A model generated the notes under the pieces. The model ran no database searches. It was not told the DNA's origin and worked only from the letters and a program-made list of their open reading frames with translations. Shown here piece by piece: positions 34,951-44,911 of a stretch of 64,000 nt of DNA. How positions within the stretch are numbered: position 1 is the stretch's first letter; every line of letters starts with the position of its first letter. This stretch comes from a candidate division KSB3 bacterium (GTDB lineage Bacteria > Moduliflexota > Moduliflexia > Moduliflexales > Moduliflexaceae): positions 1 through 64,000 of the forward strand of contig PDSJ01000024.1 of the NCBI GenBank assembly GCA_002748425.1, written 5' to 3'. Both the position numbers and the translations under genes were made by a program.

Positions 34951-36300
34951 TCAGCCGATGCCACCGTAAATAATTCCCAGAATATACACAACGATTGTTG
35001 CGCCGCAGAACACATATTTCGCCATCGGTTCAAACCATTGTCCCAGGGGCTTTTCCCTGCCGGTCTGCACCTGTTCCCTCGCAAAGCTGTCTCCGCAGAC
35101 CCAAAAGAAGGTAATGCCTGCCAAAAGCGCCCCAAGGGGAATGATATAGATTGACACAATATCCATCCATGTCCCCAGAGTTGCGCCGTTTTCGAGGATC
35201 AGTCCGACAAAAATACTGATCAAGGCGATCACGGCAATAGAGAGTCCTCTCGAGAGCTTAAAACGCTGTTGGAGCGCTTCCACAGGCGTTTCGAGCAGAT
35301 TCATGAGTGAACTTACCCCGGCAAACAAGACTGCAATAAAAAATACGGCTGAAAACAAATGACCAGCTGGCATCATCTTAAACACGTTCGGCATCGTAAT
35401 AAACATCAGAGGGGGACCGGCTGTCGGATCCAGATCAAAGGCAAACACGGCCGGGATGATGACGACTGCCGCCAGCAGAGCTGCAATGGTATCGTACACG
35501 GCAACGTTTCTCGCGCAACTGATGACATCCTCACTTTTTTTCAGGTAGGACCCGTACACCACTGTCCCTGACCCTGCGAGAGAAAGCGAGAAAAAGGCCT
35601 GCCCAAGCGCATACACCCAGGTTTTTGGATCGGCAAGCAGATTCCATTTCGGCACAAAAAGATATGTATAGCCCTCAAGAGCCCCTGGTAATGTAATCAC
35701 CCGGCCAGCAAGGATAAGAAACAGCATAAAGAACGCGGGCATCATCACCTTGTTTACCTGTTCGATCCCCTTTGAAATGCCGACAAGCATAATGATGAAG
35801 GTAACGGCAAGACCGAGTATATGCCAGCTGACGCTTCCCAGGGGACCCGCAATCTGACCGAAGTATGCGCCACTGTCTTCTGCGTGAATCACGGCTCCTG
35901 TTATCGCACCGACCGTAAACCTGAGGATCCAGCCGACGACCACAGCATATCCGATGGCGATTCCCAGCGAGCCGATGACCGGAATAAGCCCCAGAAGTTC
36001 GCCGTTCTTGTTTCCTCTTCGCTCAAACGCTTTTTTAAACGCTCCGAGCGGTCCTGTTCTCATCGAACGCCCAAAAGACATTTCTCCAATCACGCCAATG
36101 AGACCGATCAGGGCAACAAAAAGAAAGTACGGAATCAGGAATGCAGCTCCTCCAAACTGACCGAGTCTATAGGGAAAAAGCCAGATATTTGCCATTCCCA
36201 CCGCCGATCCGATACACGCGAGTATAAATCCTATTTTGGTATTGAAATTGTCCCTACTCTCAAGAGACAGCTCTGGTCTCTGCGTAGTTTTATCAGGCAT
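34951..36300 (-). CDS. Neurotransmitter:sodium symporter (NSS) family transporter, probably for tryptophan
   Basis: A 449-residue polytopic membrane protein of the LeuT fold. TM1 carries the unwound sodium site GSAVGMANIWLFPY and FGGAAFLIPYFLF follows. TM6 has LGQAFFSLSLAGSGTVVYGSY. The known Symbiobacterium tryptophan transporter TnaT is in this family. The gene lies directly downstream of tryptophanase and RidA on the same strand, so tryptophan or indole-precursor uptake is the likely task. Confidence 0.9.
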   Translation of the reverse strand: MPDKTTQRPELSLESRDNFNTKIGFILACIGSAVGMANIWLFPYRLGQFGGAAFLIPYFLFVALIGLIGVIGEMSFGRSMRTGPLGAFKKAFERRGNKNGELLGLIPVIGSLGIAIGYAVVVGWILRFTVGAITGAVIHAEDSGAYFGQIAGPLGSVSWHILGLAVTFIIMLVGISKGIEQVNKVMMPAFFMLFLILAGRVITLPGALEGYTYLFVPKWNLLADPKTWVYALGQAFFSLSLAGSGTVVYGSYLKKSEDVISCARNVAVYDTIAALLAAVVIIPAVFAFDLDPTAGPPLMFITMPNVFKMMPAGHLFSAVFFIAVLFAGVSSLMNLLETPVEALQQRFKLSRGLSIAVIALISIFVGLILENGATLGTWMDIVSIYIIPLGALLAGITFFWVCGDSFAREQVQTGREKPLGQWFEPMAKYVFCGATIVVYILGIIYGGIG

Positions 36301-36381
36301 AATCTCACTCCTTTTCCAGAAGGCATTGATAACATTGACAAAAAGTTCCTGCGGCTTTACAAAAAGCCGCAGTTTCGACAG

Positions 36382-37764
36382 TTAGCTTAATGGTGTGAGA
36401 AACGCCTGAAAGTGTCGTAACACAGGGGGCTCCCATGTAATCTCATAGCCTTTCACTTCCGAGGCTCTTTTTTTGATTTCAAGCAGCGCATCAGCCATGA
36501 CATCAATATGAGCCTGAGTATAGACCCGCCGCGGAACAGCAAGCCGTGTAAATTCGAATTGGGCCTGCAGCTGCTCGCCGGTGTCGGGATCGTTACCGAG
36601 CATGTACGAGCCGATATCGCAGGTCCGTATGCCGGCTTCCCTGTAGAGTTCTATGGCAAGAGCCTGCCCCGGAAATTCATAATACGGGATATGCGGAAAC
36701 ATGGCTTTGGCATCGACAAAGACACCGTGCCCTCCTACGGGAGATTGATACGCAATGTCTGCATCATCAAGCCGGGCGGCAAGATATTCCATCTGCCCGA
36801 TTCTGTAGCGCAGATAGTTTTCGTCAATCCCCTCATACAGGCCGATGGCAAGCGCTTCAAGGTCTCTTCCGGCCAGTCCGCCGTACGTTGTAAACCCTTC
36901 AAATGAAATTGTTCTGCCTTTCAGTTTCCTGAAGAGTTCTTCATCCTCCTTGATGCCGAACAGTCCGCCCATGTTGACAATCGTGTCTTTTTTGGCGCTC
37001 ATGGTGAACATATCTGCATAGCTGAACATCTCGCTGACGATCTCTTTGATTGATTTCTCTGCATAGCCCTCTTCGCGCTCTTTGATGAAGAAGGCATTCT
37101 CTGCATAGCGTGCGGCGTCAAGAGCCATCTTAATTCCGTACTTTTTGCAGATCGCTGAGGTTTCCCGGATGTTCTCCATCGACACTGGCTGGCCGCCAGC
37201 CGAGTTGTTAGTGATCGTCATAATCACAAGCGCGATTTTATCAGGCCCGTGTTCCGTAATAAGTGATTCAAGCCGTTTAAGATCCATATTGCCTTTGAAC
37301 GGCACTCTTTTGAGCGGCTCTCCGGCTTCGGGGACAACGCAGTCAATCGCCCTTGCACCGCTCAGTTCCACATGGGCGCGTGTCGTATCGAAGTGCATAT
37401 TCGAAATAGAAAATTCCCCTTTTCCCATCAGAACTCCGAAAAGGACCTTCTCTGCCGCTCTCCCCTGATGAACAGGCTGGATATAGGTGTAGCCCGTAAT
37501 ATCAGTGGCCGCTTCAAGCAGTTTAAAGTAGCTTGACGCTCCTGCATAGGCTTCGTCTCCTCGCATGATCCCAGCCCACTGCTCCTGGCTCATCGCATTT
37601 GTTCCACTGTCCGTGAGCAGATCAATATACACATCCTCACCTTTCAGGTTGAACATATTGTATTTAGCTTCGGCGAGTTTCTGTTCCCGTTCCTCTTTGC
37701 TGAGCATTTTGATGGTTTCAACCACTTTGATTCTAAACGGCTCTGGAACATACTTGATTCCCAT
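36382..37764 (-). CDS. tnaA: Tryptophanase
   Basis: This PLP lyase splits tryptophan to indole, pyruvate and ammonia. The 460-residue protein has [17 protein letters not shown], the PLP lysine in MSAKKD, and [12 protein letters not shown]. Tyrosine phenol-lyase is the close alternative. Two positions favour tryptophanase: FDTTRAH has aspartate where tyrosine phenol-lyase has threonine, and CDIG replaces the arginine-bearing MERG. RidA upstream and the NSS transporter downstream fit tryptophan use. Gene gaps in the operon are 47 and 81 bases. Confidence 0.88.
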   Translation of the reverse strand: MGIKYVPEPFRIKVVETIKMLSKEEREQKLAEAKYNMFNLKGEDVYIDLLTDSGTNAMSQEQWAGIMRGDEAYAGASSYFKLLEAATDITGYTYIQPVHQGRAAEKVLFGVLMGKGEFSISNMHFDTTRAHVELSGARAIDCVVPEAGEPLKRVPFKGNMDLKRLESLITEHGPDKIALVIMTITNNSAGGQPVSMENIRETSAICKKYGIKMALDAARYAENAFFIKEREEGYAEKSIKEIVSEMFSYADMFTMSAKKDTIVNMGGLFGIKEDEELFRKLKGRTISFEGFTTYGGLAGRDLEALAIGLYEGIDENYLRYRIGQMEYLAARLDDADIAYQSPVGGHGVFVDAKAMFPHIPYYEFPGQALAIELYREAGIRTCDIGSYMLGNDPDTGEQLQAQFEFTRLAVPRRVYTQAHIDVMADALLEIKKRASEVKGYEITWEPPVLRHFQAFLTPLS

Positions 37765-37811
37765 AATGCTTCCCTCCTGTTTTCAGTGCGATGTTGTAAG
37801 CACTGCTGCCA

Positions 37812-38195
37812 TTATTGTTTAAACGCGATCGCCTCAATTTCAACAAGCGCATCTTTGGGGAGTCTCGCTGCCTCGACCGCACTTCTCGCTGGATAAAGAC
37901 CGTCCCCGAACATCTCTTTGTAGACCTCATTCATGGCAGCAAAATTATTCATATCACTCAGAAACACGGTGGTTTTTACAACATGGGACAAGGACATTCC
38001 CTGTGATTCGAGAATCTGTTTCAGGTTTTCAAGAGACTGTCGTGTCTGCCCCTGTATTCCCCCATCAGCAAAATCACCGCAAGCAGGATCTATGGGAAGC
38101 TGACCAGAAACAAACACAAAACCTGCCACCTCGATTCCCTGTGAATACGGCCCGATTGCAGCTGGAGCTTTTTCTGTTGAAATAAGCTTTTTCAT
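37812..38195 (-). CDS. RidA-family enamine/imine deaminase
   Basis: A 127-residue Rid protein starting [20 protein letters not shown] after [15 protein letters not shown], the second active-site block and the C-terminal [23 protein letters not shown], with its essential arginine, are all present. RidA speeds hydrolysis of 2-aminoacrylate, which is exactly the unstable product released by tryptophanase. It is the first gene of the ridA-tnaA-transporter operon. Confidence 0.92.
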   Translation of the reverse strand: MKKLISTEKAPAAIGPYSQGIEVAGFVFVSGQLPIDPACGDFADGGIQGQTRQSLENLKQILESQGMSLSHVVKTTVFLSDMNNFAAMNEVYKEMFGDGLYPARSAVEAARLPKDALVEIEAIAFKQ

Positions 38196-38232
38196 CATTT
38201 TTCTCCTTGTCCGATCCTTGCCGGACGCTGAG

Positions 38233-38259
38233 TATTTTTCATGATGTTCATGAAAAATA
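38233..38259. promoter_or_regulatory. 27-bp perfect palindrome upstream of ridA-tnaA
   Basis: TATTTTTCATGA, TGT, TCATGAAAAATA: two perfect 12-bp arms, between the divergent ridA operon and the LysR gene. Probable operator for the adjacent LysR regulator (T-N11-A containing) or a structured 5' leader. Confidence 0.6.
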
Positions 38260-38264
38260 TTCTC

Positions 38265-38294
38265 TTGACAAATTGTTTTGAATACGTGCAAAAT
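38265..38294 (+). promoter_or_regulatory. Candidate promoter of the LysR gene
   Basis: TTGACA (38265-38270), 18-base spacer, CAAAAT (38289-38294), adjoining the palindrome, about 160 bases before the ATG. Confidence 0.4.
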
Positions 38295-38455
38295 ATGCCA
38301 GTATTCTCTGACAAATTTCGTAAGACAGTGCCGCTGAGTTTCTCGTAAAAGTCATCTTTACACGATGCAGGCTGAGAAGTCAATTCGTATGATCTTATAG
38401 GGCTGTTCAGAAAATCTGATGCCCTTATCATTACGCCAGTAAGCCGGACATTCTT

Positions 38456-39388
38456 ATGAAACTTTATCATTTACGCAGTTTCGTGACCGTGGCGAATGAA
38501 CGCAGTTTGACTCGTGCGTCGCAACTGCTGTTTACAAGCCAACCCGCTGTCAGCGCCCATATTAAAACGCTTGAGGAAGAATTGGACGTCGTGCTGTTTT
38601 CCAGAACCCCAAGGGGTATGGAGCTGACCAGGGAAGGGCGCCTGCTCAAAGAGCAGGCGGAAAAATGCCTGTCCAACGTCAGCGAATTTTTTCGTCAGGC
38701 CAGACGCTTGAAGGCTGATGTGACGGGAACGGTGAAGATCAGTATTCATGCTGACCCGGATATGTTGAAAATCGGCGATTTCCTGTCGATCGTGCATGCA
38801 CGCTATCCTCGTATGGACTGTCATGTCCTGCGTAAAGATTCCTGTGACGTAGCGGCATTATTGCACAACCGACGTCTTGACGCCGGCTACTTATACGGTC
38901 ATATTACTGATAAAGAGATTGCAACTACGCTCCTGCGAACCTGCAAACTCATGATTGTCGGCCCGGTACACTGGCGGGAGCGTTTTGAATACGCTGATCT
39001 GAAAGAATTAGGCAACTTCCCCTGGATTGGGACCTCGCAGTCCTGTCCATTCCATGCAGAGACCTTTGAGATCTTTCAACAGCGTCAGCTCAAGATCTCC
39101 AACACGATTGCAGTGGTGGACCAGGAATCCACACTGTTAAATCTTGTGAGTGCCGGCATCGGGCTGGCACTGCTGGTGGATGAAGAGGCCCTGTCCGCCG
39201 AAGAGTCGGGCAAAGTAGTAATTTGGAAACCGGAACGTTTCACGATTGATTTATGTCTGGCGTATTTGCAAGAGCGGGAAAAAGATCCCCTGCTTCAGGC
39301 GGTTCTGGATGGACTGTATACGGTGTGGGGACTTGCGGATATTGAACATGGCCGCTTCATCGACGAGCAGGCGATCGCAGAGGAATAA
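38456..39388 (+). CDS. LysR-family transcriptional regulator
   Basis: A 310-residue protein with the N-terminal winged helix typical of LysR regulators (MKLYHLRSFVTVANERSLTRAS, as region; recognition part SQPAVSAHIKTLEEEL) and a C-terminal ligand-binding domain from about residue 90. It is transcribed away from ridA-tnaA-transporter, with the perfect palindrome between them. LysR proteins usually control the divergent operon, so tryptophan or indole could be the effector; this is inference. Confidence 0.92.
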   Translation: MKLYHLRSFVTVANERSLTRASQLLFTSQPAVSAHIKTLEEELDVVLFSRTPRGMELTREGRLLKEQAEKCLSNVSEFFRQARRLKADVTGTVKISIHADPDMLKIGDFLSIVHARYPRMDCHVLRKDSCDVAALLHNRRLDAGYLYGHITDKEIATTLLRTCKLMIVGPVHWRERFEYADLKELGNFPWIGTSQSCPFHAETFEIFQQRQLKISNTIAVVDQESTLLNLVSAGIGLALLVDEEALSAEESGKVVIWKPERFTIDLCLAYLQEREKDPLLQAVLDGLYTVWGLADIEHGRFIDEQAIAEE

Positions 39389-39649
39389 AGCCCGGAAGCG
39401 GCCAGCCGGGAAACCGCTTGCGTCAGGTAGACTTCACAGATCTCATTCCGCAAAAAATCGCAGAGGAAACATCATCATACAAATCTGTCAACAAATACAA
39501 AAATTTCAAACTTTTCACTTGACAACACGTGCCTCATCTCCCAGCGTTGCATGTGGATTGATGCCCCTTGAATGCTTATGCCATTCATCTCATCACCTTA
39601 AGTCTAAATTACTCTAACTTCAATTAACATTATTAGGAGGATGCGCTGT

Positions 39650-40834
39650 ATGAAAAACGTATTTCTTATTGTGGCAGTAGCGGTAATGTTGTTTGCGCCC
39701 AACGCTGTGTTGGCCGCTGAAGCGGATTTTCACATCGGGATCTGTACCGGAACCGTGTCACAGGCCGAAGATGATCTGCGGGGAGCTGAAAAACTGATCG
39801 AAGAATATGGTGCCGTAGCTGATGGCGGCATGATCCAGCATATTACCTATCCTGATAACTTTATGCAGGAAATGGAAACAACGATCACGCAAATTGTGGG
39901 CCTTGCTGACGATCCGAAAATGAAAGCGATCATTGTGAGTCAGGCGATTCCCGGCGTTACTGAAGCGTTTAGACGAGTTCGGGAGAAAAACCCGGATATT
40001 CTTTTGCTGGCCGTCAATGCGCATGAAGATCCTCTCGTGATCTCCGAAGCAGCAGATTTGTCCACGAATTTTGATTTCATTGCCAGAGGCTACCTGATTG
40101 TCCATACTGCAAAGGAATTGGGCTGCGATACCTTCGTGCACATTTCGTTCCCGCGTCACATGAGCTACGAAACGCTGTCAAGACGGCGTGACATCATGGA
40201 AAAAGCTTGTAACGACCTCGGCTTGAAGTTCGTCTTCGAAACAGCTCCGGATCCTGTGAGTGACGTTGGTGTTGCAGGCGCACAGCAATATATCCTCGAA
40301 AAAGTGCCGGCATGGATTGAGAAATACGGCGAAAACAGCGCATTCTTCTGTACCAATGATGCACATACCGAACCGCTATTGAAACAATTACTGGAGTATG
40401 GCGGCTACTTCATTGAAGCTGATCTCCCGTCGCCATTAATGGGCTATCCTGGCGCTCTGGGACTGGATTTATCGGATGCTGCCGGCGACTTCCCGAAAAT
40501 TCTGACAAAAGTTGAAGACTCAATTGAAGCCAAAGGTGGCTCTGGACGTTTTGGCACCTGGGCGTATTCTTATGGATTCGTCTCCACCGCCGGTTTCGGC
40601 GAATTGGCAAAACGCGTCATCGAGGGTGACGCTGAGCTCACAAACTTCGATGATATCATGAGCGCATTGAGCAAATATACCCCCGGTACGGCATGGAACG
40701 GTTCCTTTTATACGGACAGTAACACCGGAACGCAGATCGACAACTACGTGCTGGTCTATATGGATACCTATATTATGGGAAAAGGATATATGGGTGTCAC
40801 CGACCTTGAAGTTCCTGAAAAATATTTCAAGTAG
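39650..40834 (+). CDS. Periplasmic substrate-binding protein, DUF3798 type
   Basis: A 394-residue secreted protein. The ATG at 39650 has AGGAGG at 9 bases; an earlier ATG at 39641 overlaps that site. The signal peptide is VFLIVAVAVMLFAPNAVLAA. The mature part resembles the DUF3798 group of sugar/purine-type binding proteins (IGICTGTVSQAEDDLRGAE, then IIVSQAIPGVTEAFR). It is followed by a sugar-type double ATPase and two permeases, so it is the ligand receptor of that importer. Ligand unknown. Confidence 0.85.
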   Translation: MKNVFLIVAVAVMLFAPNAVLAAEADFHIGICTGTVSQAEDDLRGAEKLIEEYGAVADGGMIQHITYPDNFMQEMETTITQIVGLADDPKMKAIIVSQAIPGVTEAFRRVREKNPDILLLAVNAHEDPLVISEAADLSTNFDFIARGYLIVHTAKELGCDTFVHISFPRHMSYETLSRRRDIMEKACNDLGLKFVFETAPDPVSDVGVAGAQQYILEKVPAWIEKYGENSAFFCTNDAHTEPLLKQLLEYGGYFIEADLPSPLMGYPGALGLDLSDAAGDFPKILTKVEDSIEAKGGSGRFGTWAYSYGFVSTAGFGELAKRVIEGDAELTNFDDIMSALSKYTPGTAWNGSFYTDSNTGTQIDNYVLVYMDTYIMGKGYMGVTDLEVPEKYFK

Positions 40835-40852
40835 GGACGACGTATCGCGCAC

Positions 40853-40890
40853 ACCGTTAAGGGAAGAGAACTTCCCTTTAACGGTTTTTT
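40853..40890 (+). terminator. Terminator between the binding-protein and ATPase genes
   Basis: ACCGTTAAGGGAAG pairs with CTTCCCTTTAACGGT (one bulge) with an AGAA loop and a T6 tail. Partial termination here would make more binding protein than transporter. Confidence 0.85.
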
Positions 40891-40969
40891 AAGCTTTGTT
40901 GCATAGAGGATGACTGTATCAGCACAAGCGAAGCGGATGCTTGCAGTCCCCTTGTGACAAAGCTTTTTT
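40891..40969 (+). terminator. Second terminator-like structure before the ATPase gene
   Basis: AAGCTTTGT (40891-40899) pairs with ACAAAGCTT (40957-40965), enclosing a smaller CAAGC/GCTTG hairpin, and ends in a T-run. It starts directly after the first terminator. Confidence 0.5.
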
Positions 40970-40989
40970 CTTGAAAAGGAAATGATTAC

Positions 40990-42615
40990 ATGAAACGTAC
41001 TGAAACATTTCTAGAAGTGCGAGGAGTTTCTAAAGAATTTTTCGGGAATATGGTCTTAAAGGATGTCAATTTTTCAATGAACCGAGGCGAGATTCTGGGA
41101 CTTGTCGGAGAAAATGGTGCTGGGAAATCAACCCTGATGAAAATTCTCTTCGGAATGTCAGTCATTCATCAGACCGGAGGATTTGAAGGCGAAATTCTTC
41201 TGGACGGCAATAACGTTTTTTTTGATAACCCATTAGCGGCTCTTGACGCTGGAATCGGCATGGTTCATCAAGAGTTCTCACTCATCCCCGGCTTTACAAC
41301 CACGGAAAATATTGTCTTAAACACAGAATCATTACAATATAATATCCTCGTTGAACTGTTTGGCGATAGCATCAAGAGTCTGGACGACGCCCGTAATGCC
41401 AAACGGGCCGATGCTGCCATCAACAAACTTGGGGTAGACCTGGACCGAAAGATGCTGGTATCCGAGATGCCGGTCGGGCACAAACAATTTACAGAGATTG
41501 CCCGCGAGTTGGATCGTGAAAATATCGAACTGATCGTTCTGGATGAACCCACGGCAGTGCTGACTGAATCAGAAGCCGCCATTCTTCTCGAATCGGTCAA
41601 GACGCTTTCAGAAGAAGGCATTTCCATTATCCTGATTTCCCATCGACTCCAGGAAATTATTGATGTTGCCGATAAAATCCTGGTTTTGCGGGATGGCATT
41701 ATTGTCCAGGATGTCCCGGCTGCTGACACGAGCATCGATCAGATTGCAAAATGGATGGTCGGGCGTGAAATCAAGGGCTCTGTTCAGGAGAAAAACAACA
41801 CGGAAGATCGTGAAAAAGATCTGGGAGAGCCGATTTTGCAACTCGATCATCTCTGGGTTGATATGCCCGGAGAAACCGTCCGAGATGTCTGCCTTGAAGT
41901 GCGGCGCGGCGAGATTTTCGGCATTGGCGGCCTGGCTGGACAAGGGAAGCTCGGCATTCCCAATGGAATCATGGGGCTTCAGGTGGCCGGCGGCAAGGTC
42001 ACGTTTAAGGGGCAGCCTGTTACACTGAACGATCCACAGGAATCGTTGAATATCGGCATGGCCTTTGTCTCTGAAGACCGACGCGGTATCGGCCTGCTTC
42101 TGGAAGAGCCTCTGGATTGGAATATCGTCTTCACGGCGATGCAAAATCAGGGTAAATATCTGAAATCGTATCTAGGCGGACTGATTCAATGGCGCGACGA
42201 CAAGGCCATGCAAACAGCTGCCAGAGAATATATTCGTGCCCTGGAAATCCGTTGTACCAGTGAAAAACAATTAGCTCAGGAGCTTTCAGGAGGAAATCAG
42301 CAGAAAATTTGTCTGGCGAAAGCCTTTGCCGTGAACCCAGAGTTATTATTTGTTTCCGAACCGACACGCGGGATTGATATTGGCGCGAAAAAGATCGTCC
42401 TGGATACACTGCGGAAATACAATCGGGAGAATGGCACAACAATTGTCATGATTTCTTCGGAGCTTGAAGAAATGCGCTCGATCTGCGACCGCATTGCCAT
42501 TCTCGACGAAGGGACCATTTCAGGCATCCTTCCAGCATCAGCCGAGTCCACTGACTTCGGCCTATTCATGGTTGGAAGGGGCAAGACATCTCAACAGCAG
42601 GAGGCCACGGCATGA
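40990..42615 (+). CDS. Sugar-type ABC transporter ATP-binding protein with two ATPase domains
   Basis: A 541-residue protein of the RbsA/MglA kind. Domain 1 has Walker A GENGAGKSTLMK and Walker B LIVLDEPTAVL. Domain 2 (from about residue 280) has a weak Walker A (GLAGQGKLG) as is common in the family, with the full signature LSGGNQQK. The stop overlaps the start of the first permease by 4 bases. It energises the importer. Confidence 0.93.
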   Translation: MKRTETFLEVRGVSKEFFGNMVLKDVNFSMNRGEILGLVGENGAGKSTLMKILFGMSVIHQTGGFEGEILLDGNNVFFDNPLAALDAGIGMVHQEFSLIPGFTTTENIVLNTESLQYNILVELFGDSIKSLDDARNAKRADAAINKLGVDLDRKMLVSEMPVGHKQFTEIARELDRENIELIVLDEPTAVLTESEAAILLESVKTLSEEGISIILISHRLQEIIDVADKILVLRDGIIVQDVPAADTSIDQIAKWMVGREIKGSVQEKNNTEDREKDLGEPILQLDHLWVDMPGETVRDVCLEVRRGEIFGIGGLAGQGKLGIPNGIMGLQVAGGKVTFKGQPVTLNDPQESLNIGMAFVSEDRRGIGLLLEEPLDWNIVFTAMQNQGKYLKSYLGGLIQWRDDKAMQTAAREYIRALEIRCTSEKQLAQELSGGNQQKICLAKAFAVNPELLFVSEPTRGIDIGAKKIVLDTLRKYNRENGTTIVMISSELEEMRSICDRIAILDEGTISGILPASAESTDFGLFMVGRGKTSQQQEATA

Positions 42616-43667
42616 AGAATATACGAACATACGTTGAAAACGTGGGCTTACCCCGCATTATTATCGTTCTTTTGCTCCTGACGCTTTTTACACTTGCCCC
42701 TGCTGCCAAAGTTCGCATTGACACGTCGCTCAGTGATATTATCAAGCGTTTCAGCATGAACTCCACGCTGGCGCTCGCGATGGTGCCTATGGTGCAATCC
42801 GGCTGCGGTCTGAATTTCGGCTTACCCCTGGGTATTGTGGCTGGACTCTTAGGGTCGACGATTGTCATGAACTTCGAATTGACTGGTTTTCTCGGCTTCG
42901 GCTGTGCCATGATCCTGACGATCCTCTTTGGCATGGTGCTGGGAGGCGGCTATGGGGCGCTGCTGAATCGGGTGAAAGGCTCGGAGATGACCATCGCGCT
43001 CTATGTCGGATTTTCGTCTGTTGCCTTTATGAGTCTGTGGTGGCTGTTGCTGCCCTATAAAAACCCGGTAATGATCTGGGGCTATGGCGGGGAAGGGCTC
43101 CGCACAACCATCACGACCGAAGGGTACTGGCTCAATATTTTAGACAACCTCTGGGCGATCAAACTCGGCGAGCATTTCACCTTCCCTACAGGCAGCCTTC
43201 TGTTTATTGCCTTCTTATGCTTTCTGGTCTGGGCATTTTTTCATACAAAGACCGGCACAGCTGTCACGGCAGTTGGCTCGAATCCCGAATTTGCCAGAGC
43301 GTCGGGCATTAATATCGATACGATGCGCTTAAAGTCTGTTATGATGTCAACCGTCTTAGGCGGCATCGGGATCCTTTTGTATCAACAATCGTATGGATTT
43401 ATTCAACTGTACATGGGACCGTTATATATGTCATTTCCGGCTGTTGCCGCTGTCCTGATCGGAGGAGCATCGATTCATAAAGCCACGATCCTCAATGTGG
43501 TGGTCGGAACGTTGCTGTACCAGGGTATTGTGGCCATGACGCCGTCGGTGATTAACAGTTTAATCCAATCCGATATTTCCGACGTCATTCGCATCATCTC
43601 GACTCACGGCATCATCCTGTATGCCTTGACCATGACAATTGCAACAAAGAAGAAGGGGAAAAAATGA
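42612..43667 (+). CDS. ABC transporter permease 1 (BPD_transp_2 type)
   Basis: A 351-residue polytopic membrane protein with about 8-10 hydrophobic segments and the cytoplasmic loop typical of ribose/galactose-type permeases (TAVGSNPEFARASGINIDTM, the ATPase-contacting segment). Overlaps the ATPase by 4 bases and the next permease by 4 bases, so all three are co-translated. Confidence 0.92.
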   Translation: MKNIRTYVENVGLPRIIIVLLLLTLFTLAPAAKVRIDTSLSDIIKRFSMNSTLALAMVPMVQSGCGLNFGLPLGIVAGLLGSTIVMNFELTGFLGFGCAMILTILFGMVLGGGYGALLNRVKGSEMTIALYVGFSSVAFMSLWWLLLPYKNPVMIWGYGGEGLRTTITTEGYWLNILDNLWAIKLGEHFTFPTGSLLFIAFLCFLVWAFFHTKTGTAVTAVGSNPEFARASGINIDTMRLKSVMMSTVLGGIGILLYQQSYGFIQLYMGPLYMSFPAVAAVLIGGASIHKATILNVVVGTLLYQGIVAMTPSVINSLIQSDISDVIRIISTHGIILYALTMTIATKKKGKK

Positions 43668-44833
43668 GCAGAAAATCGTTCGAGAACATTTTGACCAAAG
43701 GCTCTCTCTCTCGTTTCCTGACCAATAATGCCGTGCCGGCCCTATTCTTGTGCGTGAGTATTATTGCCATTCCGTTGTCCGGGTTTTCAGCTCAATACCT
43801 GGCTCAGGAAATGATGACCCGGCTTGCCCGGAATTCCTTTCTCGTCCTCTCACTACTCATCCCGATTATCGCCGGCATGGGATTAAATTTTGCGATGGTG
43901 CTGGGCGCAATGGCCGGACAAATCGGTTTGATTTTTGTGACTGACTGGAACATTCTCGGCGTGCCGGGCATCTTTTTAGCGATGATTATTTCAACACCGT
44001 TAGCCGTTTTGAACGGATTCTTCTGTGGGAAAATTATGAATCGCGCCAGAGGTCGTGAGATGGTGACGGGCTTAATTTTAGGTTTCTTTTCGCAGGCGAT
44101 TTATTTTTTAGTTGTTCTTTACGGAATGGGCAGCATCATTCCGATGAAAAATCGGGCTCTCGTCCTGTCGCGCGGCTGGGGTATCCGTAACGCCGTCAGC
44201 CTGATCGGTGTTCGGGCGGCTTTGGATAACTGGCTGCCACTTTACATAAGCTGGAATGGTGAGGGCTTCCCTTTGCGCCTCAGCACGGTCAACGGCGATT
44301 TTAAAATCCCGGTGATGACCATTCTGATGATTGTCTTGCTCTGCGTCTTTATTGCCTGGTTTAAGAAGACAAAACTGGGGCAGGACATGCGCGCCATCGG
44401 GCAGGATATTCATGTCGCCGAAGCAGCCGGAATCAACGTCACCAAAACCCGCCTGATCGCTATTATCCTTTCCACCCTCATGGCCTGTTACGGACAAATT
44501 GTGTGGCTCCAGAACATGGGAACGATCAATACCTACAACAGCCACGAGCAGGCCGGGCTGTTCTCAGCGGCAGCGTTACTGGTCGGCGGCGCAACCGTTG
44601 CGCGGGCCAATATTTTTAACGTTTTCCTGGGAGTGGTGCTTTTCCATCTGATGTTTGTTGTCTCGCCGAAAGCCGGACAAAATCTGATCGGGTCAGCCCA
44701 ATTGGGAGAATTTTTCAGAGTTTTTGTCTCGTATGGAGTGATCGCCCTGTCACTGGTGATCTATGCCTGGGCACGTTTAAAAGAAAAAGAACGACAACGC
44801 ATGGACCTGCAAGGAGCAAAAAGCGAACCCTAG
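43664..44833 (+). CDS. ABC transporter permease 2 (BPD_transp_2 type)
   Basis: A 389-residue membrane protein paralogous to permease 1, with the matching loop RAIGQDIHVAEAAGINVTKTR. The two permeases probably form a heterodimer. Its N-terminus is longer and begins with a hydrophilic stretch of about 25 residues. A hairpin (GCAGATCT/AGATCTGC, 44853-44891) lies behind it without a T-run. Confidence 0.92.
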   Translation: MSRKSFENILTKGSLSRFLTNNAVPALFLCVSIIAIPLSGFSAQYLAQEMMTRLARNSFLVLSLLIPIIAGMGLNFAMVLGAMAGQIGLIFVTDWNILGVPGIFLAMIISTPLAVLNGFFCGKIMNRARGREMVTGLILGFFSQAIYFLVVLYGMGSIIPMKNRALVLSRGWGIRNAVSLIGVRAALDNWLPLYISWNGEGFPLRLSTVNGDFKIPVMTILMIVLLCVFIAWFKKTKLGQDMRAIGQDIHVAEAAGINVTKTRLIAIILSTLMACYGQIVWLQNMGTINTYNSHEQAGLFSAAALLVGGATVARANIFNVFLGVVLFHLMFVVSPKAGQNLIGSAQLGEFFRVFVSYGVIALSLVIYAWARLKEKERQRMDLQGAKSEP

Positions 44834-44911
44834 TAGCGCATGTGCTATGTACGCAGATCTTTGAGTTGTGAACGCTCGCTCACAGATCTGCCGTCATAGT
44901 ATGAATAAATT

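Noticed and set aside
36382..37764. Tyrosine phenol-lyase
   Set aside because: Close homologue, but the substrate-site residues (FDTTRAH, CDIG) match tryptophanase.
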